Positions 22,198-32,874 are shown, counted from the stretch's first letter. The stretch: 64,000 bases of DNA from Branchipolynoe longqiensis (GCA_030323885.1 CM059197.1:34117884-34181883); one strand, 5' to 3'. A program made the numbers and translations. Notes: generated from the letters alone by a model not told the origin.

Positions 22198-22302
22198 AAA
22201 CTGTTAATTGAACAGGTTCAATAAAAACTCCCACCCACATATCCAGATATATCCCCCGCATCCATTCCACCTTCCTAAAGCTGTCCATGCCGACCTCCTC
22301 TG

Positions 22303-22895
22303 TGTGATATATGCGTAACAGACGTCTAGACATCTCGACACGTCTGTAATATATGCAAATGAGATGATGTCACATGACTAAGTGTGCCGGAGGTCTAGGG
22401 AATAAAGCATTCAGTATCCAGATGTCAAAGTGTTCAGACGTTGTACTTTCACATGGTGTCAGATGAGGAAGAATGCCTCCTGCTAATACACTGCCGGGTT
22501 TGCGGCCGCTTGCTCAGCTTGTCCTCAGCAACAACGCCAGGTCGAACTGGAAAACATGGATCAGAGCATATGACATATACGCCATTGCTGCAGGTGTCAT
22601 ATTGAAGACAGAATGAGTGCAATGCTGCATCTTTCTTCACGTTGCATGCGAAGAAGCGCAAAAGGTTTTCGCCAATATGTCCATCATGCTCGCTGACCGA
22701 GACAGGATCGGACCACTCACAGAAGTATTCCAGACATATTGTGTAGGCAATGGTGCTTTTAGGCCCATTGCTTCAGGCTACCAACAAAGACAGTGTCATG
22801 TAGCTGTGGTTCACTAGGCAGCAACTCCCTGGTAAATGTGAAAGTACAACGTCTTAACACTTTGACATCTAGACGTCTATTACGCATATATCACA
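22303..22895 (+). mobile_element. Gypsy-like element with inverted LTRs and perfect 5-bp target duplication
   Basis: The left LTR at 22303-22453 (~151 bp) starts TGTGATATATGCGTAACAG, contains AATAAA at 22401, and ends TTTCACA. It is followed by a primer-binding-site-like TGGTGTCAG (22454). Bases ~22520-22740 encode a gag-like segment (NWKTWIRAYDIYAIAAG, then FLHVACEEAQKVFAN), broken by an in-frame TGA. The right terminus at 22837-22895 is the same LTR inverted, with ~90 bp missing from its middle. The outer 28 bp match with one difference. CTCTG flanks both ends (22298-22302 and 22896-22900). It is a dead, non-autonomous derivative. Gag assignment is by pattern recognition. Confidence 0.75.
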
Positions 22896-22969
22896 CTCTG
22901 GGTATTCGTGTGAACACCACCCATATCATGTATAGTGGTGTGTGTTGTTTGCATAGTGGCACATACTAA

Positions 22970-23565
22970 AGCTGTATTCACACGGGCAAAATCTAAAGCG
23001 ATCTAAAGAAGGCGATTTATATGTGCACGCATTCACACGGGCTGAGTTTCAAAGTGTGTCGCATTCACACAGGCAGTGCTTTGAATCGGTTTAAGGCGGA
23101 AGTGGATATCTGCGCATGAGCAAGTCCAGACTAACCAGCGCCACGTTGGGTTTGTAAACGTCGGCCGAGAGAGTGTGGGTTCGACCTAGATATGTATGGA
23201 CTGAATCGTATTGGTTTGGAACAGTCAAAACTTCTGCTGGGCAGTGAAACCCTACAAATAAATCATGAAAAAAATATATGTGCACAGCTAGCAGGTTCAT
23301 AAAGCAAATTTATCGGAAAGTCAACACACTCAGGTCTCGACTGTCACGTTTCCCTCGACTGCGCATGCGTGTGATGTCATAAATAAAACGTTTCAGCATA
23401 GATCGGTTCCTGTAGACCACCTAGCGAAGCGTTTTACATTAAACGATTTATATGAATCGATTCAGCCCTAAAACGCCTCAGCCGTCCATTCACACAGGAC
23501 ATGTGAGTCGAACTACGCAAGTAGTTTTGCGTGCGGCGTTTTAACTCGCCCGTGTGAATACAGCT
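22970..23565. mobile_element. TIR element with perfect TAA duplication (PIF/Harbinger-like MITE)
   Basis: The ends AGCTGTATTCACACGGGC (22970) and GCCCGTGTGAATACAGCT (to 23565) are perfect inverted repeats. They are flanked by TAA at 22967-22969 and 23566-23568. At 596 bp with no transposase it is non-autonomous. The interior repeats 'attcacacggg' and 'attcacacagg'-type motifs. Confidence 0.85.
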
Positions 23566-23586
23566 TAAGATTCATCATTGGAAGTT

Positions 23587-23645
23587 GAACCCCGTCCTGA
23601 TATGACCTTAGATGCTGCTAGGGCTTAAACAACAACAATCAAACA
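23587..23645 (+). mobile_element. Tail-only SINE-A copy
   Basis: 'accccgtcctgatatgacct' to 'aacaacaacaatcaaac'. No clear target duplication. Confidence 0.7.
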
Positions 23646-23647
23646 GT

Positions 23648-24262
23648 TTAAAGCCGCATAATCTGATGAAAGCATCACATTTTCTTAACCAGTATCCTAA
23701 GTTTAAACGTCGCCCTTCTGTTTAACTTAGACACTGATGCATACCATAATTGTTCAGTCAATTTAATCGAACATTAATCGAACCTATCATGTCTGATTTT
23801 CTGACATGCACACCGATATTATTTTGCGCGATTTCTCATCCAATATCTCCAAAGTCAACTCTTTAAAATTAGTTATTATAATTTAAAGTAAAGCAGATTA
23901 GACCATGGAGTGTTTTCTGTGGCAGAGTGGTTAAAGTGTCTTGACTTTTTTTATAGGTCAGATTCATAATCTGAAGGTCGATGGTTCAATTCCCCATGCC
24001 ATCACTGTGTCAATTTGAATTTCCACTGCTGTGTATAACTTACAGCGACATCAAAGGCCAGTTGCTCTCATACCATGTCTATGTGGTGTGGGAGGTTAAA
24101 AATCCCTTGGGTCGGTAAAAGTGTAGGCACAGGCTTTCTATCGACCAACTGTCTAATGGTGAGAACAGGACTATTCAGATGTATCCATCATAGGCAGTAT
24201 AAATCTTCAAGAAGAAAAGAAAACATGGCAGAAACTTAAAACAATCGAATTATGCAGCTTTA
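23648..24262 (-). mobile_element. MITE-G copy interrupted by SINE-D
   Basis: Left end 'tttaaagccgcataatctga', right end 'cgaattatgcagctttaaga'. Between them SINE-D occupies about 23905-24228. Confidence 0.65.
23905..24228 (+). mobile_element. SINE-D copy
   Basis: tRNA-like head 'tgtggcagagtggttaaagt', B box 'gatggttcaattcccc', and body 'cagttgctctcataccatgt' and 'cccttgggtcggtaaaagtg'. Other copies lie at 31775-32085 and, inverted, at 32515-32818. Confidence 0.8.
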
Positions 24263-24359
24263 AGAAAATAATGTTGCGCTCAGCGACCCCTTGGTTTTAT
24301 TTCCCAGAACTAACAAACATATTGCTGAAACAGCTAATTTACGCTGAATTTGGCTGGGC

Positions 24360-24595
24360 TGGGTGGGGGTGGGCGCGTGAGTAGCAGGCCAGCCTGCGGT
24401 CGTTGGGTTCAATCCCCTGGCTACCATGGACACTCTAGTCTTATTAGTCGTTCATCCCACCGGCGGGGGCGTGCATATAAATAGGTCAACGTCCTTGAGC
24501 CCACTTCTCATGTGAGGAGTGGTGGTTTTTCAATCCTTAATTGACAATTTACACCTGTTGTTACCTTGCCTGGCGTTCAGTCTGAAGCTAACATT
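24360..24595 (+). mobile_element. Possible tRNA-derived SINE, other family
   Basis: 'gtgagtagcaggccagcctg' and B-box-like 'gttgggttcaatcccctgg', followed by 'tgcatataaataggtcaacg'. It is a single copy in this window, so the family is not established. Confidence 0.4.
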
Positions 24596-25076
24596 CCATA
24601 TATGCGGTATGCGGTATGCGGTATGCGGTATGCGGTATGCAGCATGCGAATGCGAATACTATATGTGACATAGATACCCATGCCGAGCCCCAATAGCCGA
24701 TGTCTACCTTTTATGCTGTGGGGTCGTTAAACAAAAAAAGCAAAAATACCCATGCTATTTTTGTGATTTTTTGCTCCAAATTTGTGAAATAAAGTCAAAG
24801 TTAATATTCTTTTCTATGGCAAACGCAGCAGCATTCACATTCGCATTCACATTCGCATTCGCATTCGCATTCACATTCGCATTCGCATTCGTACCAATCC
24901 GTCCATGGGTCGATTCATTTGCCGCATTCGCATTCACATTCGCAATCGCATTGGGATGTATGGAAGCACTACTATGCCTTTACATCCTTTTCGATTTTTT
25001 GCCGCATTCGCATTCGCATTCGCATACCGCATACCGCATACCACATACCGCATACCGCGTATAAGGAATCTTAGCT
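24596..25076. mobile_element. MITE-H copy with hexamer and heptamer arrays, interrupted
   Basis: Ends agctaacattcc (24596) and ggaatcttagct (to 25076). Next to the ends are (TATGCGG)n and (CGCATACC)-like repeats, and inside is an (ATTCGC/ATTCAC)n run at 24830-24960. A foreign piece ('agccccaatagccgatgtct' to 'gggtcgttaaacaaaaaaag') resembles a SINE tail also seen near 32420-32475. Confidence 0.65.
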
Positions 25077-25708
25077 TTACAAAGGTAGGTAGTGGTAAGG
25101 ACTGGTTCGCTCAGTGTCAAGATTGAATATATTCACCAGCTTGTAAAATTGTCCGATATAATACATGTGAACCGAGGTGAAGTTACTATAATAAATTACA
25201 AACTGTCTATATAATGATAAATGTTAAAATATAAAAACCCAAAGGCATATGAGGGATGTGTGAAATTGGTAAACTATTATTCATTGAGTATAGAATTTGT
25301 ATAATTGAATAGTCTTTAGAGGGAGTGTCACTTCCGAGTTTGACTAAGAACAGTCTTTGGAAGAGTCACCTCACATGCCCCCTCCCCCCCCACATGGTAT
25401 TGTTATGATCATTGACCACTGCATTGTACTCTGATTGGAGGAGTGAGTCATGTGACCACTGCATTGTACTCTGATTGATGAATGGAATCATGTGACAACG
25501 GCCATCTTGAATCTTGAAGAACCTATATAAGCCAATAAACTAAAGAGTCTCATTCTCTTACTTTCACTCTAACCCTGTTTCCTTCATTACCTGTAGTGCT
25601 TTCATTTGACCTATTTACACCACCCACACCCACCAGCCGGCACGTTTACAAGCTGGTTCATTGGATGCTATCCGGATTTTGGTTTTGGTTTTGGGCGGCA
25701 CTGTGGTT
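25077..25708. other. AT-rich sequence with one short direct repeat
   Basis: 'gaccactgcattgtactctg' occurs twice (about 25413 and 25455). No gene was recognised. Confidence 0.45.
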
Positions 25709-26062
25709 GGTTGGTTGGTTGTTGGGAGTTTTATGTCCTGGGAACATCTCAGGTCATATCACTGATATGACCATAGATGTTGGATGGGTACCGACTTGTG
25801 ACAGTGTGCACTCATGGTCACTTTATAGTACTGCCCCACTGGGAAATTAAGCCACCAGCACCATAACCCAATATCTCACTCAGTCACATTATCCTGACAC
25901 TGAGCTAACCAATCCTTGGCCTATCCTATTAATACAGAGCGCCAGGCTAGGAAGCGATAAGTATCAATTTGATAAGTCATTGGTTTGACTCCACCGGGAA
26001 TTGAACTCCCAACCTTCCGCACGCGAGACCCATGCTCTACCGATTCGGCCACCACGCCTGGT
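25709..26062 (-). mobile_element. SINE-A full-length copy
   Basis: Complement of the tail at the left ('ttatgtcctgggaacatctc') and of the head at the right ('aattgaactcccaaccttcc', 'ctctaccgattcggccacca'). Confidence 0.85.
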
Positions 26063-26121
26063 GGAAAAATATGTAGTGACTGTTCACAGCTCAACATACA
26101 CAGGTAGGTGTGGGTATGTGG

Positions 26122-26212
26122 ATTACATCAGGGAGTCTAGATACTCTAATGGCAATTATGCCCTATCTGGAATGGCAGAAATGTGGGTTCGAATCTGACT
26201 CTAGGTGCCATG
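26122..26212 (+). mobile_element. SINE-E-like head fragment
   Basis: 'gattacatcagggagtctag' and B box 'gtgggttcgaatctgac', followed by 'tctaggtgcca'. It is divergent. Confidence 0.5.
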
Positions 26213-26728
26213 TTCTCATTTGTTGCAATACCTCCCTCTGACATGACGTTATGACGCTCTTGTTTCTTTCTTTCAAACCCTGAAATATTGAGTTGTTTGT
26301 AATGGATTTTAGATCAAGTAATCTGAGTTAATCCAATATTAGGCAAGAAGGCAACCTTTTAGTGTGATTTAAATCCATATGGCGTTACCGGTTCCAGCCA
26401 TCAGATAATTACATTCACAAATGCATGTAGAAATGACCTAGCTGTCTCTCAAACCTTACGAAGCAGTTCTTACCTGGCAGCCTACTAACTGGCTTGCACT
26501 TGTCTGGGAGGATTTGGCTTCTCAGAGTACCTAGCGTGCGGTAGTTTTCTTGGAATATGACGTAAGCGTCCCGCATTAACATCTAGCAAAACCGTCTCGT
26601 AGCAACAGCGTCTCTTGTAGACTACACTGAGTTCAACCCTATTGTTGGATAACATATTTACTTGGGTTCTCTCTTGCTCCATTAACTAAAATAAGAAAGA
26701 AACCAAACAGTTACTGGCTACTGTTGGC
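26213..26728. other. Nothing recognised
   Basis: No coding frame above 70 codons and no known repeat. Confidence 0.4.
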
Positions 26729-26828
26729 TTCAATTAATACTTGTCACTACCTAGCTTGGCAGTTGGCATTACTAGGATAGGGCAAGTAGTAATGGAATGA
26801 GGGATATCAATTGTCCAAGGTTAAGATT
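26729..26828 (+). mobile_element. SINE-B 3' fragment
   Basis: 'caattaatacttgtcactac', then 'gcattactaggatagggcaa' and the SINE-B end 'tatcaattgtccaaggtt'. Confidence 0.6.
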
Positions 26829-26864
26829 TTCTCTGCTTAATAAACTAATCTACTGTCGTGTGGG

Positions 26865-27062
26865 TGATGAAGATGGGAAATATTGCGCCTAGAGCAGGAA
26901 TCGAACCCACCTTTCTTGCAGACCGGACTACTGTGCTAACTCCCGTCCTGATATTACCGTAGATGTTGCTAGGACGTAAAACAACAAACAAACAAACTGT
27001 GCTAACTATTAGTATTACACCACCTAGGCTCGCTGATGTCACCTCCTTACCCACGTCGATAT
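26865..27062 (-). mobile_element. SINE-E copy interrupted by a tail-only SINE-A insertion
   Basis: 'atgaagatgggaaatattgc' to 'ttacaccacctaggctcgct', continuing to about 27062. The 55-bp insertion at 26942-26996 splits the anticodon-arm region. Confidence 0.8.
26942..26996 (+). mobile_element. Tail-only SINE-A insertion with perfect 11-bp target duplication
   Basis: 55 bp of SINE-A tail ('cccgtcctgatattaccgta' to 'acaacaaacaaacaaa') flanked by CTGTGCTAACT at 26931-26941 and 26997-27007. Removing one repeat and the insert restores a continuous SINE-E. Confidence 0.92.
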
Positions 27063-27187
27063 GTAGCCGCCCCAGCTCCTGGTATGGTGATAATAGCATG
27101 TAGTGCCACCGCAGGGCAGTGCTCCGGCATAAAGTCATACTCTCCTACTCCAGCTTCCACATCCTCTGTTCCCGTTAGCAATGAATC
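27063..27187 (+). repeat. Solo copy of the 3' part of the ~380-bp tandem unit
   Basis: 'gccgccccagctcctggtat' to 'cccgttagcaatgaatc' is nearly identical to the same part of each unit at 19841-20979. Confidence 0.9.
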
Positions 27188-27212
27188 CAGGCCACCACAG
27201 TGCTATTAAAAC

Positions 27213-27275
27213 AAAACCCCGTCCTGATATGACCTTATATGTTGCTAGGACGTAAAACAATAACAAACAAACAAT
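27213..27275 (+). mobile_element. Tail-only SINE-A copy
   Basis: 'ccccgtcctgatatgacctt' to 'acaataacaaacaaacaat', followed by an A-tract. The target duplication is unclear. Confidence 0.7.
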
Positions 27276-27774
27276 AAAAAAAAAAAAAATAACGCCTAGT
27301 TCTCTCTAGCGGCAGAGGGCGGGTTTGTCGTGGAAATCGTTTATTAAGGAGGGAAATTACAGAAGGCACTAGTTTTGAGGCATTGAGTGCATGCAGACTT
27401 GGGGGGGGGGGGGCTTCATTCTCTCACCCTCCCCCAACACATACATTGTAACCAGAAGAGCAGCACAGTTTTTGAAGCGACCCACCATCTTAGCCCATAA
27501 TACTGAACTTATTATGGCTAACCCACTAACACGCTAACCTCCTTCATAATCTACTAATATGCCCTACCTCAGTACCCGCGGAACTACCTATTTACAATGT
27601 AATATAAACGCCTGGAAGACCAGTGGCTCGGCACTGAAAAAAATGTATGTTCTGATGAAAAAACTGTTTTACCAAAAGAAATACAGCACTCTAATTGATT
27701 AAGAGCACGGGCGGACAAAGCTTACACAATGTGTCAAATCTGGGTCATTACGTACAGTTTGATCCGAACCCATG
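27276..27774. other. Nothing recognised
   Basis: Contains a G-tract near 27400. No coding frame or known repeat. Confidence 0.4.
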
Positions 27775-27895
27775 AGTTCGTGGGCTCGAATCCTGGTCGA
27801 GTCAAACCAATGACTTAAAAACTTGATACTTGTCGCTTCTTAGCCTGGTGCTCAGCATTATTAGGATAAGGTTGGCTCAGTGTCAGGATAATGTG
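27775..27895 (+). mobile_element. SINE-A partial copy
   Basis: B-box region 'gtgggctcgaatcctggtcg' and body to 'gtgtcaggataatgtg'. The tail is missing. Confidence 0.65.
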
Positions 27896-28111
27896 TCCCT
27901 TATATGTTCATAGGTGCTGGTGGTTTAAAGTTGCATAGTCGATGGTTTTGAGTTTCTGACATTTTCTGAGTTAATGCATTAGGTTGATTGTTATATTGTA
28001 CCTTACTTTAGCTTGAAGTAACCTTTATTTTAATTGGCTAACTTTTGAGATATTTTAAGTGCAACCATGCAAAATTAATGTTAGCATGTTTGCCAAAACT
28101 CTGACGCCTAA

Positions 28112-28474
28112 AGCTAAGATTCCTTGCACGCGGTATGTGGTATGCGAATGCGAATGCGGCAACAAATCGGAAAGCATCTAAGTCAATGGGTGTGATTCCT
28201 TACGTCCGAATGCGAATGCGAATGCGACAACTCGATCGGTCCCTGTAGCGATTGGTGCGGCATGCGGCATGCGGCATGCGGTATGCGAATAGAAATGTCA
28301 GTCGCACTTGCCCATTAGTTTTAGACGAGGAGAGGCGACTGAGCATTACGGAACGGTCACGCACAAGGGTGCTGAGTGGAAACATATGGTAGTGGTGGGG
28401 GTGGGGAGACGCGTGCCGCTTACCGCGTAGAAGGAATCCTTCCATTCGCATACCGTGTATAAGGAATCTTAGCT
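28112..28474. mobile_element. MITE-H, first of a tandem pair
   Basis: Inverted ends AGCTAAGATTCC and GGAATCTTAGCT with TAA before the left end. Subterminal (GCGAAT)n, (GCGGCAT)n and CGCATACC repeats. The second element starts only 3 bp later. Confidence 0.8.
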
Positions 28475-28477
28475 TGT

Positions 28478-28810
28478 AGCTAAGATTCCTTACACGCGGT
28501 ATGCGAATGCGAATGCGAATGCGAATGCGGCAAAAAATCTAAAAGCATCTAAGTCAATGGGGCTGATTACGTACACTCGGTATGCGGCATGCGGCATGCG
28601 GTATGCGGCATGCGGCATGCGAATACTGAATCGGTCCATCCAGCGATTGGTGCAGCATGCGAATGCGAATGCCCATAGACAACAGTGTTACTGTTAGAGA
28701 AACCTGACACTATGTGTGTGGGTGTGGATAAAAGGACCCAACCCGTTCGCATACCGCAGGCCGGATGCCGCATGCCGCATACCGCATACCGCGTGTAAGG
28801 AATCTTAGCT
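28478..28810. mobile_element. MITE-H, second of a tandem pair
   Basis: Inverted ends AGCTAAGATTCCTTACACGC and GCGTGTAAGGAATCTTAGCT, with internal hexamer (GCGAAT)n and heptamer runs. TTA follows the right end, facing the TAA before the first element. Confidence 0.85.
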
Positions 28811-29137
28811 TTAGCCTTCTGCAATAACAGGTTCGATTCAATTGCCTCACTATTCCCTTCTGCGTGGCAACAAATGTTTAATAAATGCGCCAGTATCTAA
28901 GTTAGATACTGGGGTATTTAGATAATCACTTTGGTTTTGAAATTTGATATTTTCTTCAGCTTTAAATAAATATATTAGATTTGTTGTTAGAATTTGTTAT
29001 ATCCTAATTCTAAGTTAGATATGTGGAATCAAATTTAGATAATTATTTTGGTTTTGAAAATTTGATGTTTTCATCGGACTATTCAGCTTTAAGTCATAAT
29101 ACTACTGTGTTCCTGCGTACGTTCACCTATCTGACAC

Positions 29138-29190
29138 CCTGTTCTGATCTGACCTTAGATGTTGCTAGGACGTAAAACAACAAGAAAGAC
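29138..29190 (+). mobile_element. Tail-only SINE-A copy
   Basis: 'ccctgttctgatctgacctt' to 'aaaacaacaagaaag'. A 5-bp GACAC on each side may be a target duplication but runs into a CA repeat. Confidence 0.6.
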
Positions 29191-29200
29191 ACACACACAC

Positions 29201-29380
29201 ACATATGCGGCATGCGAATGCGAATGCTGCTGCGTTTGCCATAGAGAACAGTGGTGAGGAAACCTGACACTGTGTGTGTGTGTGTGTGTGTGTGTGGGTG
29301 AAAGGACCCATCCCGTAATCACGCCGCACGCCACATGCCGCATGCCGCATGCCGCATACCGTGTGTAAGGAATCCTAGCT
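29201..29380. mobile_element. MITE-H, left-truncated
   Basis: Has the interior 'tgcgaatgcgaatgctgctg' and the right end 'gtgtgtaaggaatcctagct', with a (GT)n microsatellite in between. The left inverted end is missing. Confidence 0.7.
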
Positions 29381-29430
29381 TAAGGCTATGCGTCGTAGTG
29401 TGACAGCCCCTTTACAATCGCCGTACCCAG

Positions 29431-29916
29431 TGCCATATAGGCCGTATTCGATTAACACGACCCGGGCGACTCGGGTCACCTGAGTTCCTAGAATTTCAAA
29501 TAGAACACCGCGAGTAGAGTAGAAAAATACACGGGCCGTCTACAAAAAGACCCGTCCCCAGTAACCCACGTCTTGACTGGGGTTGGCTAGCAGCGATGAC
29601 GTCACATTTGGGCTGGTACCGTCCTGTAGCAGTACAAGTCCTATGTGTTTTTAATAATGTTTCTTTTTTTGAATAACCCAGATTAATGAAATGGAAATAT
29701 AACTAAACTATGCAATCATAGAATACTTTAAATCCTATTTTGCTATAGTTATATCGGTTATTATTTATATATATATAAAAAGGTTTTGGATTAAGCCACC
29801 ATTTCTTCCACCCAGAGTGCAGAGAACGTGTTCGTTTATTCAACCTGAGTCTGTAGGATGTGCGCATGCGCCAACAAGTGGCTCGGGTGACCCGAGTTGA
29901 TTAATCGAATACACCC
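29431..29916. mobile_element. TIR element with ~35-bp inverted ends
   Basis: Left 'gccgtattcgattaacacga' and 'cgactcgggtcacctgag'. Right, on the complement, 'gggtgtattcgattaatcaa' and 'ctcgggtcacccgagcc'. ATAG flanks both ends (29427-29430 and 29917-29920). There is no transposase frame. Confidence 0.7.
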
Positions 29917-29928
29917 ATAGATTGTTTC

Positions 29929-30945
29929 TATGGAGATGAGGAGAAGGGAGGGAGGCGGAATGGGTGGGGTGTTTTATTTTGAAATAAAATCGCCCCCGGA
30001 GATTTGATTTCAAAATAGAATCGCCGGTGGGGACAATGTTGAAGGGGTGATTCTATTTCACGACACCGGCTTCATAGATAACTGCCACAGAAACATAAGC
30101 ATATTCAGCGCTGAAAGGAGAGGGACAACCAGCCACGTTTGAACTTGTCTGAGCCCATTTGAACTTGCCGGAAATGGACTTTCCTCTTCTTATTTTCCTG
30201 AGAACTCAGTGTCAGCCAATCAGAGCTGTTTTTTTCGATTGCAAATGAGGGCCCCCATTTTTTTCGATTGCAAATGGCGGCTTATGGAAAGGTTCCAGTC
30301 GAATACGTCCTTTATTTTTTTAGTAGTTTCTTGTTCAGACATAGTCATGCATTTGTGTATCTTTTGCATAGATTAAAGTGTTTGAAGTATATTTGAAATT
30401 TATCTACATCGACTTCTGTTTAAATCACACAAAATCAGTACTTAAGGAATGGGAAACTCATCCTGCAAGGGTATGCTCAATATGGGACGGTGGTTACAAG
30501 TTTTTCCTCCTTTCCTCGCTGTGTACCCTTCTGCACAGAAAAGGTGTGAGGTCCTTATGGTGAGAACACTGTAGTTACAGGACAATCTTCATTTCTACTT
30601 TTATTTCCCCCCGTGTGTACCGCATACTTCTTTTGCGGAGGACAAAAAGTGGGAAATGTAAAGGAACCAACATAATTTAACAAACAAACAAAAATCGTCA
30701 AAAAACCCACTTCGTTTTCTATGCTCAACCACTGATTTCGCCACGTTTTTTTTTTATGGCTTTGCATGACAAACTTAATGTGGCGCATAAGAGAGTCAGA
30801 GAACCAGTAAGTGAAAAAATTGATGTAAATCAGTGAATGTGACAGCTCCAGAGCATTTCTATTCGAATGACACATTTTGAAAGTAACCAGGAAAAAGTAA
30901 TCCAGTCACGTGACGCCTCTCCCTATTTTTTAAAATATATATTTG
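29929..30945. other. Intergenic sequence, no gene recognised
   Basis: There are two short repeats of 'ttttttcgattgcaaatg' near 30231-30276. At 29975-30060 a motif ('atttcaaaatagaatcgcc') recurs in inverted form. A 106-codon minus-strand frame (30555-30875) is AT-rich and unrecognised. Confidence 0.4.
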
Positions 30946-30947
30946 TT

Positions 30948-31112
30948 TCGGTCTTCCCCATTCCACTGCTCCTTACCCTATCCTAATAATGCTGAGCGTC
31001 TGGCTAGGAAGCGACAAGTATCAATTTTTAAGTCATTGGTTTCACTCGACCAGGATTCGAACCCACGATCTACCAACAGGGGAGACGGACGCGCTAACTC
31101 ATTCGGCCATCC
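30948..31112 (-). mobile_element. SINE-B copy
   Basis: Starts with the SINE-B-specific 'ggtcttccccattccactgc' and ends in the complement of the tRNA-like head ('gctaactcattcggccatcc'). Confidence 0.75.
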
Positions 31113-31140
31113 CATCCTGATTTTGCGCAAGAATTTACCA

Positions 31141-31258
31141 AAAGGGGTCATTCTCTGAAAATAGGCCCCATGTATTTGGTTTTCATGATACGAGGGTGAT
31201 AATTAATTTTTAAATTTTGTTAGCAAGTGAAATAAGTATTGTTGCTTCTGTGTGTTAA
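31141..31258 (+). mobile_element. Left part of the GGGTCATTCT-ended TIR element
   Basis: 'ggggtcattctctgaaaata' followed by 'atttggttttcatgatacga' parallels 13272-13400. Confidence 0.5.
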
Positions 31259-31274
31259 GTCGGGGGAATGAGCA

Positions 31275-31612
31275 GAAGACGCTCATTGGCTGAGTTAGAG
31301 CGTCTGTCTCCCATGCTGGTAGATCATGGGGTACTGGGTTCGAACCCTGGTCGAGTCAAACCAATGACTTAAAAATTGATACTTGTTCCTTTCTAGCCTG
31401 GCGCTCGGCATTATTAGGATAGGGCAAGGACTGGTTGGCTCAGTGTCAGGATAATGTGACTGAGTGGGATATCAGGTCATGGTGCTGGTGGCCTGCTCTT
31501 CCAGTGGGGCAGCACTATAAAGTCACCACGAGTGCGCACTGTCACAAGTCGGTACCCGTCCTGATATGACCTTAGATGTTGCTAGGATGTAAAACAACAA
31601 AAAACATACAAA
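31275..31612 (+). mobile_element. SINE-A full-length copy
   Basis: Head 'gctgagttagagcgtctgtc', B box 'ctgggttcgaaccctgg', full body, and tail 'cgtcctgatatgaccttaga'. 'gctcattggctg' lies just before it and 'cgctcattggctgtcattgc' just after the tail, so a target duplication of about 12 bp (GCTCATTGGCTG) is likely. Confidence 0.85.
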
Positions 31613-31774
31613 CGCTCATTGGCTGTCATTGCAGGGTGAGAGAGTACACCGATTCGACCCCTGCGTCCGGCACTAAATGTCTTCATAATATAATTGTGTA
31701 TATATTCATTGAAAAACCGACGTTGCTATCAGTATCACTGATATAGACTAATCAGACTGACTCAACAACTGTGG

Positions 31775-32085
31775 TGCTCTCTGTGGCGGAGTGGTTAGAG
31801 TGTCTGACTTTTTTCTAGGTCAGACTCCTAATCTGAAGGTCGGTGGTTCGATTCCCCGTGCCTCCCACCTCTGCCAATTTGGATTTCCACCGCTGTGGAT
31901 AACTTACAGCATCATCAAAGGCCAGTTGCTCTCATACCATGTCTATGTGGTGGAGGTTAAAAATCCCTTGGGTCGGTAAAAGTGTAGGCTCGGGCTTTCT
32001 ATCGACAAACTGTCTAATGGTGAAAACAAGTCTATTCAGGCTTATCCATAATAGGCAGTATACATCTTCAAGGAAAAACTAAATA
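31775..32085 (+). mobile_element. SINE-D copy
   Basis: Head 'ctctgtggcggagtggttag', B box 'cggtggttcgattcccc', and 3' end 'ataggcagtatacatcttca'. It has an inverted partner at 32515-32818. Confidence 0.8.
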
Positions 32086-32514
32086 TATACACTGCTGCGT
32101 ACACGGGCAAACTCAGCACCAAATTAAAAACAGAATTATGTATGGACAGGGCCTATGTGCAGCAAGGCACGGAGAACTTATATATCCATGATGTTTGTTA
32201 CTGAGTCATGGGAATATTAAGTGGAATTCCCTATTCGCATAAATATTATAATGAAGTAGCTATGAGCTTATCCCGATTGTTTTATATTAAATAGAACATT
32301 TGGAGCAGTTCAGTTGAATAGTTAGACACTGTCTTGGTCAGTTGAATTTAAGATTCCTAATTTAATGCATACAATTACAGACACAGATACATGCATACCT
32401 ACATACATAGATACATCTACCCCCAATATCCGATGTTTACTTTTTTGTGCTGGGGTGTCCCTAAACAAACAAACATACATACATACATACAGGCAATGCA
32501 CTTACATACACACA
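32086..32514. other. AT-rich spacer with ACAT/ACAA microsatellites and a SINE-tail-like piece
   Basis: 'ccccaatatccgatgtttac' to 'gtgtccctaaacaaacaaac' (about 32418-32475) looks like the tail of another SINE, also seen inside 24596-25076. Confidence 0.45.
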
Positions 32515-32818
32515 GAGGATAGGTTCTTCTTCTTGAAGATTTATACTGCCTATCATGGATAAGTCTGAATAGACTTGTTTTCACCATTAGACAGTTTGTC
32601 GATAGAAAGCCCGACCCTACACTTTTACCGACCCAAAGGATTTTTAACCTCCCACACCAGATAGACATGGTATGAGCGCAAACGGCCTTTGATGACACAG
32701 CGGTGGAAATCCAAATTGGCAGAGGTTGGGGTGCATGGGGAATCAAACAACCAACCTTCAGAGTAGCAGTCCTACCTAGAAAAAAGCCAGACACTCTGAC
32801 CACTCTGCCACAGAGAAC
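32515..32818 (-). mobile_element. SINE-D copy
   Basis: 'cttcttgaagatttatactg' at the left and the complement of the head, 'gaccactctgccacagagaa', at the right. Inverted relative to 31775-32085. Confidence 0.8.
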
Positions 32819-32874
32819 ACCACACCCATACAACGTGTAGCTTGTATGGGATCCAGTTCATTGCAATCAGCATC

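Larger units (their letters stand above)
27927..28965 (+). mobile_element. MITE-G split by two adjacent MITE-H elements
   Basis: The MITE-G left part (27927-28108, 'gttgcatagtcgatggtttt') resumes at 28814 ('ccttctgcaataacaggttc'), exactly after the second MITE-H. It ends at about 28965, and a further fragment follows at 28990-29090. Confidence 0.75.

Noticed and set aside
24771..25064. 97-codon frame with alternating Ala/Phe as a possible membrane peptide
   Set aside because: It is the translation of the (ATTCGC)n hexamer array in MITE-H.
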